Below are positions 7,514-14,470 of a DNA stretch of 21,562 nucleotides, in pieces. This DNA comes from Eubacteriales bacterium (GTDB lineage: Bacteria; Bacillota; Clostridia; Christensenellales; SZUA-584). Every line of letters begins with the position of its first letter. Position 1 is the stretch's first letter. The stretch covers positions 1 through 21,562 of the forward strand of contig JAQTSP010000008.1 in assembly GCA_028711205.1 (NCBI GenBank), in the 5' to 3' direction. Below the pieces are notes generated by a model, which was not told the origin of the DNA, ran no database searches, and saw only the letters and a program-made list of their open reading frames with translations. A program made the position numbers and the translations under genes.

Positions 7514-9156
7514 ATCCGCACATCGACTTTTCCGGTGCTGACTTTTGCCTGCTGCAGCAGGAACTCTTCCGCATTCAGTACCGTAATTTTTCCGGCCAGC
7601 TCTTCAATATGTATATCCGTTACGTCATATCCCGTTTTGCCAATTCCCTCTTTCAGCTCATCGACGCCTGATTCAAACTCTTTCATCGCCGATTGATCTT
7701 CCAGCCTAAACACCAGCGAAATGCTTTCCCCTTTTGCTTTTATCAGCGCTTCCACGCGGCCGATATACTGTGTGTCAAGCCCCAGCAGTATCAGTATGTT
7801 TTCATCCGCTTCTTCTTTTTTTCTTTTATACCGGTATACAAACAGTTCGGCCGTTTTTTGCGTCTGGTCTTTTAACATAAACGGTAACTGAAGACAGGTG
7901 AACCGCTTGATTTCACACATCAGCATCAGCTGTTTTTCAATCCTGTCTGCCTTCTGTATAAATGCTTCTTTATTCCTGATATCGTAACGATTCAGCAAAA
8001 GCTTTAGCTCTTTTACTTTTTCGGGCATTTCATTGATTACGTTGCGGATCTTCCCGCCCTGATATTTTTCGTCCGGCCGGAAAAATATTGACAGTATCTT
8101 CTCTTCAATATTGTTTTGAATTTCCGTGCCGGTCTTTTCAACCGTGCCGTCAGGCGATATATCTGCCTCTTTTTGAGCGGTTGCGTCTGCAGTTTTGGCA
8201 TACCCCTCCTGCGCAGGCGTCTCGTTTTCCGTACGCATGTCTTGTCCGGCCGGTATCGCAGCGCTGCCGGGATCAGACTCTTCCTGAAAGACGGAAAAAC
8301 CGCTCTCATCCGCGGTATAGCGCTTTTCCTGTGCCATCCATCCGGGGCTTTGCTGCAACGGTGTTTCTTGGCCGGTAAAGACTTCCGGTGCGTCTTCGGG
8401 TATACTGTCCGGCGGTGAAAGCGTTTGCACGTTTTTACCGGGATATGGCTGAGTGTATTTGTCTTGGGCCTGTATAGGCCCGTCCGTCTGCGGTGCCTGC
8501 CACAGATGCAGTTTACCGGCGGCATCCGCCGGCTGTTCTTCACCGGCGATGGCTGCACCGTCACCGTCTTTATATGTATTCTCCGGTGCTTTTTCGGGCA
8601 GCGCAGCATCAGCGGCCTTATCATTCTGCGAACGGACAGCGGATAACAGTTCGGTCAATATGCGGCCAATCCTGTTATCTCCATACAAAAGCTGCGAAAG
8701 CGTCCTGATATTTTCCGGCGTGTTGGGGATATTGCTTTTTGCAAAAAAACCGGCTGTTTTTGACCCGATACCAGGATTTTTCTTCAGCATCGTCATCGTG
8801 TTGATCAGGACCTGCGTTTTGATGCTCTGCTCATTTGCTGCCGTCTCGCGGCTGCCGTCATTTGTTCCGTGTCCCGGTTTACGCCCCCTTATGTCCAAAA
8901 CCTTCAATATATATTGGCCGTTTTCGCTGCCGACGACAATCATCTCCACATCATCTCCGGCGGCGATGTCGATATCGTCCAGCAGTTGCGCGGTGAACAA
9001 ACTGCCCTGCTCGCTTTTAAGCAGGACGGTATGATCATTCTTGTCCATAACCTCACAGACAATGATCTCGCCGTCCGACAGTTTGACTATGCCGGTACCG
9101 CTTTGATGTTCGGGGGTCTTACTGACCGGAGCAGACTTTTCGATTTTCATCTTCAT
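7510..9156 (-). CDS. fliK: FliK-like flagellar hook-length control protein
   Basis: FliK measures hook length and triggers the export switch through FlhB. In this 548-residue protein, residues 18-92 form a beta-rich N-terminal domain (GIVKLSDGEIIVCEVMDKN and onward). Residues about 95-345 are a low-complexity, Gln/Glu/Pro/Ala-rich linker that is probably disordered, consistent with a molecular ruler. Residues about 350-540 hold a helical segment and a C-terminal Flg_hook-like domain (LDTQYIGRVEALIKA, then SLVFRLEDQSAMKEF and GYDVTDIHI). The start ATG at 9156 follows AAGG; an ATG two codons in is also possible. It is the first gene of the minus-strand operon and is coupled to the FlhB-like gene. 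The linker makes similarity weak outside the ends. Confidence 0.78.
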   Translation of the reverse strand: MKMKIEKSAPVSKTPEHQSGTGIVKLSDGEIIVCEVMDKNDHTVLLKSEQGSLFTAQLLDDIDIAAGDDVEMIVVGSENGQYILKVLDIRGRKPGHGTNDGSRETAANEQSIKTQVLINTMTMLKKNPGIGSKTAGFFAKSNIPNTPENIRTLSQLLYGDNRIGRILTELLSAVRSQNDKAADAALPEKAPENTYKDGDGAAIAGEEQPADAAGKLHLWQAPQTDGPIQAQDKYTQPYPGKNVQTLSPPDSIPEDAPEVFTGQETPLQQSPGWMAQEKRYTADESGFSVFQEESDPGSAAIPAGQDMRTENETPAQEGYAKTADATAQKEADISPDGTVEKTGTEIQNNIEEKILSIFFRPDEKYQGGKIRNVINEMPEKVKELKLLLNRYDIRNKEAFIQKADRIEKQLMLMCEIKRFTCLQLPFMLKDQTQKTAELFVYRYKRKKEEADENILILLGLDTQYIGRVEALIKAKGESISLVFRLEDQSAMKEFESGVDELKEGIGKTGYDVTDIHIEELAGKITVLNAEEFLLQQAKVSTGKVDVRI

Positions 9157-9222
9157 TATTTACCTTATATAGAATATTGTTTATTGCATATTAACAATAC
9201 CTTCCACAGCGGTATACCTTAT

Positions 9223-9272
9223 TTATCGGTTTTTTTAAAAAAGATTAATAGTTTATTCCAAAGTAACGATAT
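9223..9272. promoter_or_regulatory. Divergent candidate sigma-D-type promoters between fliK-like gene and cheC
   Basis: The 200-base gap between the two operons is AT-rich. On the minus strand ACCGATAA (9230-9223) matches 7 of 8 positions of the sigma-D -10 box GCCGATAA. On the plus strand AACGATAT (9265-9272) matches 6 of 8 of GCCGATAT. The self-complementary TTAA at 9245-9248 lies 14 bases from the first and 16 bases from the second and could serve as a weak -35 for both. The perfect palindrome GGTATACC at 9211-9218 is also present. Assignment is inferred from motif match and position only. Confidence 0.4.
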
Positions 9273-9356
9273 AAATACTAGGTTTGATGAGAACCGTCAT
9301 TAAAAAATTGGGTACGCCCTTTCGTTTTTTTATATACAGATATTAAGGCGAGGAAC

Positions 9357-9977
9357 ATGTTCGATATATGTAATATTAAAAAAAATGAGCTGGATTTTTT
9401 TCAGGAGCTTGAAAACATAGGCGCCAGCCATGCGGCCACTGCGCTTTCCGTCATGCTGGGGCGCACCATATCGTTACGCGTTCCCTGCGTGCAATTCTGT
9501 GAATACAAAAAGATATGCGATATTCTCAAGGGCCCGGAGAATCTGGTCGCCGGATTGCTGGTCGGCATATCGGACGATTTAAACGGATTTATACTGCTGG
9601 TTCTCGACAATGATGACGCATACAACTTATCAGGCTCAGTTATCAGCGATATCGAAGCAGGCGCCCCGGGATCGGATTTCAGCGAACTGCAGACCTCGGC
9701 CTTGAAAGAAATCGCCAATATATTGATCGGCTCTTACATTACCGCCATATCCTCACTGACAGGGCTTAAAATGAATGCATCGGTACCGGAGCTTGTGATT
9801 GATATGGCCGGAGCAATTATGAATCTGCTGACAAGCGCGTACGGTGAGTACGGGGACGCCGTACTGTTTTTGGAAACAGAATTCGTTGACGAGGCGCAAA
9901 GCATATTTGGCCATTTTTTTCTTATTCCCGACGTTAATTCGTATAAAATTCTTATTGAAAAAATGGGGATCGGTTGA
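9357..9977 (+). CDS. cheC: CheC CheY-P phosphatase
   Basis: CheC removes phosphate from CheY-P and also binds CheD, linking adaptation to output. The 206-residue length is the CheC norm. Both active-site helices keep the E-x2-N pattern: E17/N20 in QELENIGASHAATALS, and E118/N121 in LKEIANILIGSYITAIS. The first helix reads GASH where most CheC proteins read GAGN or GASN. No CheY-binding receiver or membrane segment is present. It is the first gene of the plus-strand chemotaxis operon and overlaps the start region of cheD. The ribosome site is AAGGCGAGG just upstream of the ATG. Confidence 0.93.
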   Translation: MFDICNIKKNELDFFQELENIGASHAATALSVMLGRTISLRVPCVQFCEYKKICDILKGPENLVAGLLVGISDDLNGFILLVLDNDDAYNLSGSVISDIEAGAPGSDFSELQTSALKEIANILIGSYITAISSLTGLKMNASVPELVIDMAGAIMNLLTSAYGEYGDAVLFLETEFVDEAQSIFGHFFLIPDVNSYKILIEKMGIG

Positions 9978-9979
9978 TT

Positions 9980-10465
9980 GTGAAGATATTTACTGTGGGC
10001 ATCGCAGAGATGAAAATCGCAAAGCTGCCTGATAAGCTGGTTACTTTAGGGCTTGGTTCGTGTGTCGGCGTGGTCCTCTACGATTCTATCAGCAGGATGG
10101 GCGGCATGATACACATCATGCTGCCGAGTGCGCCTAAAAATGCGCCTGTCCCCAATAAATCAAAATTTGCAGACACGGGCATCGTCGAACTGATACGGTT
10201 GATGACGCTGTCGGGTGCGGTACGCAGCAAGATGTTTGCAAAAGTCACAGGCGGAGCGCATATGTTCAATACGTCATACAACACGAATATTATGAACGTC
10301 GGCAAATGTAATGTGGATATGTGTATGAAAGTATTAGAAGAGAACGCGATTGTCGTAAAAAGCGAGGACACAGGCGGCAACTGCGGAAGGTCTATTGAGT
10401 TTTGCTGTGAAACCAGTATGCTTCAGATCCGCACGGTTTCTCCGAGATCCGTCCGGCTGATATGA
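9980..10465 (+). CDS. cheD: CheD chemoreceptor glutamine deamidase
   Basis: CheD deamidates glutamines of chemoreceptors to glutamates, making them methylation sites, and is regulated by binding CheC. The motif LVTLGLGSCVGVVLYD carries the catalytic Cys, and GGMIHIMLP carries the His 17 residues later; a Thr lies 6 residues before the Cys. These spacings match the known Thermotoga CheD triad. The start is uncertain: GTG at 9980 has GGGGA about 10 bases upstream and gives Cys28, while TTG at 9974 would overlap the cheC stop and add two residues. Length (161-163 residues) is typical. The cheC-cheD pair is characteristic of Bacillota, Thermotogae and archaea. Confidence 0.93.
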   Translation: MKIFTVGIAEMKIAKLPDKLVTLGLGSCVGVVLYDSISRMGGMIHIMLPSAPKNAPVPNKSKFADTGIVELIRLMTLSGAVRSKMFAKVTGGAHMFNTSYNTNIMNVGKCNVDMCMKVLEENAIVVKSEDTGGNCGRSIEFCCETSMLQIRTVSPRSVRLI

Positions 10466-10528
10466 TTTTTAGTATGATTTTAAGGGCAGTGTTAGGATAA
10501 ATTTCTATTTGTTCAGGAGGTAATATTG

Positions 10529-10885
10529 ATGAAAAAAGTACTGATAGTCGATGATGCCGCATTTATGAGAGTATCAATAAAAAACATGCTGACCAGAAAC
10601 GGCTACGAGGTCATCGGTGAAGCGGAAAATGGCAAAATCGCGATACAGAAGTATCAGGAGCTGTCTCCCGATCTGGTCACGATGGATATAACGATGCCCG
10701 AAATGGACGGGCTGTCCTGCCTGAAAGAAATACTGGCGATCAATCCGTCCGCGAATATCATCATGATATCCGCGATGGGACAGGAAAGCATGGTCCGTGA
10801 AGCCGTTTTATCGGGTGCCAAAGGTTTTATCGTCAAACCGTTTAAAGAAGACGTCATATTATCCGCGTTTGGCAGTCTGGCATAA
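10529..10885 (+). CDS. cheY: CheY chemotaxis response regulator
   Basis: This is a stand-alone receiver domain of 118 residues. The acidic pair D8/D9 (VLIVDDAAFM), phospho-acceptor D53 (VTMDITMPEMDG), S81 (IIMISAMGQ) and K103 (FIVKPFK) are all present. After phosphorylation by CheA it would bind the flagellar switch. AGGAGG lies 8 bases before the ATG at 10529; a TTG one codon earlier is unlikely to be the start. It stands 63 bases after cheD and 27 bases before cheA, so it is co-transcribed with its kinase and its phosphatase CheC. A general response-regulator role is possible but the context points to CheY. Confidence 0.94.
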   Translation: MKKVLIVDDAAFMRVSIKNMLTRNGYEVIGEAENGKIAIQKYQELSPDLVTMDITMPEMDGLSCLKEILAINPSANIIMISAMGQESMVREAVLSGAKGFIVKPFKEDVILSAFGSLA

Positions 10886-10912
10886 AGCTGAATTATCAGG
10901 GAAGGAGTCATT

Positions 10913-12928
10913 ATGTCCTCAAACGATTCAATGCTTGATGTATATATTTTTGAAAATATACAGCTTCTTGAAAAACTGGAATCCCTGCTTTTAATATATG
11001 AAAAAAACGAGTCATTTTCCACCGAGCAGATTGCGGATATATTCCGTATTTTGCATACAATCAAAGGGTCATCAGCAATGATGAATTTTGATAATGTTGC
11101 AAACATTTCCCATGCACTGGAGGATCTTTTTGATTTCCTGCGCGCACATGAAACGCGCAAAGAAGACTATCACAAAATCATCGACCTGTCCATTACGACG
11201 CTGGATATCATCAAAACGGAGATGTCCAAAATTCAAAATGGCGGCCTTCCTGATACCGATGTGGCAGGCGTGATTGATCAAATCAAAGAATTCTACGATG
11301 TCCTGACCAACCGTAAAATACCGGCGGCGACCCAGCAGCCATGCGAGACCGTCGAGACTCAGGAAGATTTCTTCGATGGCCTTTTAAATGGCGCCGAGAA
11401 CGAAGGCTATTATTATAAGGCGCATGTTTCCTTTCAGAATGACTGCAAGATGGAAAACATCCGCGCGCTCGGTATTGTAAAATCTCTGGAAAATATCTGC
11501 TCGAAAATACTTACCGAACCCAATGACCTGCTTGCGGATAACAGCGAAGATGAGATCGTGGAAAACGGGCTTACGCTTTACATGGCTTCGGAAACGTCTG
11601 AGGATGATATCGTAAAAAAGATACAGGAAACCTTTTTTATAAAGAAACTGGCGTTTAAAAGATTGGACGCTTCAGATATTGCAAAGCTGTCTGCCTTAAA
11701 ATGCAACAAAGACGCTAAAAGAGCGAACGACGCGGCAAAAGCTGCGGATACGGCAAATACGGTAAAACAGAATTTTATGAGCGTCAATTTAAACAAACTT
11801 GATCTGCTGATGGATATCGTCGGAGAGATCGTGATTACGGAATCCACCGTAACGAAAAATCCGGAAATCACGAAGCTTCATCTCGACAGTTTTGAAAAGG
11901 CGTCGAGACAGCTGCATAAGTTGACGGATGAGTTGCAGGATATCGTCATGTCGATACGCATGATACCCGTTTCGGCAACATTTCATAAGATGGAACGCAT
12001 CGTTCGCGACATGTCGGCTAAAATCAACAAACAGGCAATCCTTGAGATCATAGGAGAGGAAACGGAACTGGACAAGAATGTACTGGACCACCTGTCCGAT
12101 CCTCTGATGCATATTATCAGAAACGCGATGGATCACGGGCTTGAGACTGCCGACGAGCGTATCGGTAAAAATAAAAATCCGGTCGGCAGAATCGTTTTGG
12201 AAGCGCGCAATACCGGCGGCGATGTGCTGATCATCATATCCGACGACGGCCACGGACTGAATAAGGACGAGCTGATTGACATAGGCATCAAAAAAGGGCT
12301 CATAAAAAAACCAAAAGCCGAAGTCACCGATAAAGAAGCGTATTCGCTGATATTTGCACCGGGCTTTTCGACGAAAAAGCAGGTCACCGAGTTCTCCGGG
12401 CGCGGTGTCGGCATGGATGTCGCATTGAAAAATATTGAAAAAATGGGCGGAGGGGTATCCGTCAGCAGCACACCCGACCAGGGAATGAGTGTTCAGATAC
12501 GTATCCCCTTGACGCTGGCCATTATTGACGGCATGCAGGTATCGGTTGGCCGCACCTCATATATCATACCTCTGCTGACGATAAAAGAATCCTTCAAACC
12601 CGTCAAAAAGGATATTTTCCGTGACACGAGCGGCAACGAGATGATCCATACGCGCGGCAATGTTTATCCTATCATCCGTCTTCATGAGTTGTTCCGTACG
12701 GAAACACAGGTAACAGACTTTGAAGACGGCATCCTTATGATCGTTGAGGCGGAGACCCAGACATATTGCCTGTTTGTCGATAACCTCGTCGGAGAACAGC
12801 AAACGGTTGTCAAGCCCATGCCCGCATATATCAAAAACATGGGGAATATTAAAAGTATTGCAGGCTGCACGATCCTCGGGGACGGTAATATCAGTTTAAT
12901 CATCGATATTAACGGTTTGTTTTGCTAG
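10913..12928 (+). CDS. cheA: CheA chemotaxis sensor histidine kinase
   Basis: CheA autophosphorylates under receptor control and passes phosphate to CheY. The 671-residue protein has all five regions. P1/HPt covers about 1-110 with the phosphorylated H48 in RILHTIKGSSAMM. P2, which docks the response regulator, covers about 166-250. The P3 dimerisation helices cover about 288-350 (NLNKLDLLMDIVGEIV). The P4 ATPase domain covers about 350-530, with N box HIIRNAMDHGLE, G1 SDDGHG and G2 GRGVGMD. P5, the CheW-like regulatory domain, covers about 532-671. AAGGAG lies 6 bases before the ATG. The gene is complete and shows no missing key residue. Confidence 0.97.
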   Translation: MSSNDSMLDVYIFENIQLLEKLESLLLIYEKNESFSTEQIADIFRILHTIKGSSAMMNFDNVANISHALEDLFDFLRAHETRKEDYHKIIDLSITTLDIIKTEMSKIQNGGLPDTDVAGVIDQIKEFYDVLTNRKIPAATQQPCETVETQEDFFDGLLNGAENEGYYYKAHVSFQNDCKMENIRALGIVKSLENICSKILTEPNDLLADNSEDEIVENGLTLYMASETSEDDIVKKIQETFFIKKLAFKRLDASDIAKLSALKCNKDAKRANDAAKAADTANTVKQNFMSVNLNKLDLLMDIVGEIVITESTVTKNPEITKLHLDSFEKASRQLHKLTDELQDIVMSIRMIPVSATFHKMERIVRDMSAKINKQAILEIIGEETELDKNVLDHLSDPLMHIIRNAMDHGLETADERIGKNKNPVGRIVLEARNTGGDVLIIISDDGHGLNKDELIDIGIKKGLIKKPKAEVTDKEAYSLIFAPGFSTKKQVTEFSGRGVGMDVALKNIEKMGGGVSVSSTPDQGMSVQIRIPLTLAIIDGMQVSVGRTSYIIPLLTIKESFKPVKKDIFRDTSGNEMIHTRGNVYPIIRLHELFRTETQVTDFEDGILMIVEAETQTYCLFVDNLVGEQQTVVKPMPAYIKNMGNIKSIAGCTILGDGNISLIIDINGLFC

Positions 12929-12954
12929 GCAAGTCAGAATGCGGCAGGTGAGTG

Positions 12955-14028
12955 ATGAGATACGTTCCTAAGAAAAACTTACAGGCAGGTCATAAGCTCG
13001 CTTCCGACCTGTTTATTAACAGGAACAGGGTGTTGCTGCGCAAAGGCATGTCACTGACAGATTCGTTGGTCAGAAAGATCGATATCCTCGGGTTTCAGGG
13101 GCTCTACATCGATGACGATGTATCAAAAGACCTTTATATCGAGGAAATCATAAGTCCCGAACTGAAATTAAAAACAAAAAATGGATTGCAGTCTTTTTTC
13201 TACAGCGCTGAAAACAACAACGTGTCGCAGATCAAAGGCCAGATCAACACAATCAAATACCTTGTCCGGGATATCGTCGATGAAGTGCTGCATCACCGGC
13301 AGATCATGATCAATATCATCGACCTGCGGGCATATGATGATTATACCTACAGCCACAGTCTGAATGTGGCCGTTCTGTCCGTTGTGATGGGCAGTGTGCT
13401 GGGGATGAATCAAAAGACTCTTTTCGCGCTCGCAATGGGCGCACTGCTGCATGATACCGGTAAGATGTTTATCGACAAACAGATATTAAACAAACCGGGA
13501 TTACTGACCCCTGAAGAATTTGAAGAAATCAAGAAGCACAGCGAACTCGGTTTTCAGTATTTGTGCAAAAACGTGGATGTCCCGGAAGATTCAAAGATCT
13601 CGGCGCTGCATCACCATGAGCAATATAACGGCGGCGGATACCCCAACGGACTTGCGCAGGAAAACATCCATATCTTCGGACGTATCATTTGTGTCGCCGA
13701 TGTTTATGACGCGCTGACATCTGATCGGCCGTACCGCAAAGCGTTCCTTCCCTCCGACGCCATCGAATATATCATGAGCGAATATAATAATAAATTTGAT
13801 CCCGTTGTCGTCAAAGCGCTGACAAGGAAAGTGGCGCCTTATCCCATCGGCACATGCTTGAAGCTCAGTACCGGTGATATCGGCATCGTTGTCAAAAATT
13901 TTGAATCGACGATCCTTCGGCCGCTCGTAAAATTAATTATTAATAAAAAAGCAACAAACCATTATATCGATCTGTCGAACGACCGGTCGGCGCTTAACAT
14001 CACAATAAAAGAAATCATTGATTGCTGA
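12955..14028 (+). CDS. HD-GYP domain cyclic-di-GMP phosphodiesterase
   Basis: HD-GYP proteins hydrolyse the second messenger c-di-GMP, which commonly favours motility. The 357-residue product has an N-terminal domain (about 1-110, with MRYVPKKNLQAG typical of the family), then the HD core: H134 in YTYSHSLNVA, HD at 166-167 in ALLHDTGK, HHE at 220-222, and GGGYPNGL at 226-233, so the full HHExxxGxGYP signature is kept. DVYDALTSDRPYRKA follows, also typical. A C-terminal 60-residue tail is of the kind seen in this family. The ATG at 12955 has AGGTG 4 bases upstream; GTG at 12952 is an alternative. It is 26 bases after cheA, hence in the same operon. No receiver or membrane segment is present. 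Confidence 0.93.
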   Translation: MRYVPKKNLQAGHKLASDLFINRNRVLLRKGMSLTDSLVRKIDILGFQGLYIDDDVSKDLYIEEIISPELKLKTKNGLQSFFYSAENNNVSQIKGQINTIKYLVRDIVDEVLHHRQIMINIIDLRAYDDYTYSHSLNVAVLSVVMGSVLGMNQKTLFALAMGALLHDTGKMFIDKQILNKPGLLTPEEFEEIKKHSELGFQYLCKNVDVPEDSKISALHHHEQYNGGGYPNGLAQENIHIFGRIICVADVYDALTSDRPYRKAFLPSDAIEYIMSEYNNKFDPVVVKALTRKVAPYPIGTCLKLSTGDIGIVVKNFESTILRPLVKLIINKKATNHYIDLSNDRSALNITIKEIIDC

Positions 14029-14110
14029 TATCCTGCCGTTTCAGCATGTTTATACACACCGGCATATATTTGCTTTGTTATTGCCAGCATTATATTGTTG
14101 TGTCAATACC

Positions 14111-14157
14111 GGTACCTCAGTCCCTGGCGAGGTGCCAGTATGACGGCCTTTCTTTTT
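14111..14157 (+). terminator. Stem-loop downstream of the HD-GYP gene, possible terminator
   Basis: GGTACCTC (14111-14118) pairs with GAGGTGCC (14129-14136) over 8 base pairs with one G-T pair and a 10-base loop. A pyrimidine-rich CCTTTCTTTTT begins about 11 bases after the stem. The distance to the T-run is longer than ideal, so it may be a weak terminator for the chemotaxis operon or a dispersed repeat element. A second weak stem, TGCTGA/TCAGCA (14023-14046), overlaps the HD-GYP stop codon. Confidence 0.4.
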
Positions 14158-14299
14158 GCATTCTGGAACCTTATTCCATTCTTTGTTCAGTTGCCCCGTA
14201 TCGCATATAAGAAAGCTGAGTTTTTCCGGAAACAACCGCAGATAAATATCCAACACATGATTTTACTAGACAGGACTACATAAAACACATAATTCAGTT

Positions 14300-14358
14300 C
14301 TGGAAATCGTGTGTGGGCTTATACCCCACCGAGGTTCCGAATCCCTCTCTCTCCGCCA
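14300..14358 (+). pseudogene. 3' part of a tRNA-Ser(GGA), truncated and T-arm damaged
   Basis: From the anticodon loop CTGGAAA (14300-14306) onward the sequence follows a bacterial class II tRNA-Ser: the 3' anticodon strand TCGTG, a long variable arm with GTGGG and CCCAC strands, the T arm, the 3' acceptor strand TCTCTCC, a G discriminator and an encoded CCA (14356-14358). Upstream bases cannot form the anticodon stem, D arm or acceptor partner (GGAGAGA is absent). The T arm reads GAGGTTCCGAATCCCTC. Compared with the usual GAGGGTTCGAATCCCTC, the G53 position is T and position 55 is C, breaking the conserved G53-C61 pair. It is therefore a remnant, not a working tRNA. Confidence 0.75.
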
Positions 14359-14401
14359 AAGCCCTTTAAAGTATTAGGGAACCAACTTTTAGAAAAGTTC
14401 A

Positions 14402-14429
14402 CAAAAAAAGAGCCACCTCACAGCGGCTT
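14402..14429 (-). terminator. Intrinsic terminator of the ABC transporter operon
   Basis: On the minus strand AGCCGC pairs with GTGGCT (6 base pairs, one G-T) around a 6-base loop and is followed immediately by CTTTTTTT. It lies about 40 bases beyond the permease stop codon at 14471, the expected place for the end of the minus-strand sugar operon. Confidence 0.75.
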
Positions 14430-14470
14430 AAAAATTAAAAATGTCAAAAAGGGTATTTTAAGAAGCTGAA

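Larger units (their letters stand above)
14029..14470. other. Non-coding interval between convergent operons
   Basis: This 442-base stretch contains no believable gene. A 68-codon minus-strand frame (14050-14256) and small plus-strand frames have no recognisable motif and no good ribosome site. Three structured items are present and listed separately: a stem-loop at 14111-14136, a truncated tRNA-Ser at 14300-14358, and the minus-strand terminator at 14402-14429. A small inverted repeat AACTTTT/AAAAGTT lies at 14384-14399. The stretch may be a scar of an integrated or rearranged segment. Confidence 0.7.

Noticed and set aside
8037..8624. 195-codon minus-strand frame within the fliK-like gene
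   Set aside because: It is an out-of-frame shadow of the low-complexity linker, rich in Arg, Lys and Pro, without ribosome site or recognisable motif.
9310..9331. GGG-TACG-CCC mini-hairpin followed by T-rich sequence upstream of cheC, considered as an attenuator
   Set aside because: A 3-base-pair stem is too short to be a convincing terminator, and no alternative pairing or leader peptide is evident.
14050..14256. 68-codon minus-strand frame in the operon gap
   Set aside because: No ribosome site, no recognised motif, and it crosses the stem-loop at 14111-14136; treated as non-coding or decayed sequence.
14300..14358. A working tRNA-Ser gene
   Set aside because: The acceptor 5' strand, D arm and 5' anticodon strand are missing and the T arm is damaged, so it cannot fold into a functional tRNA.
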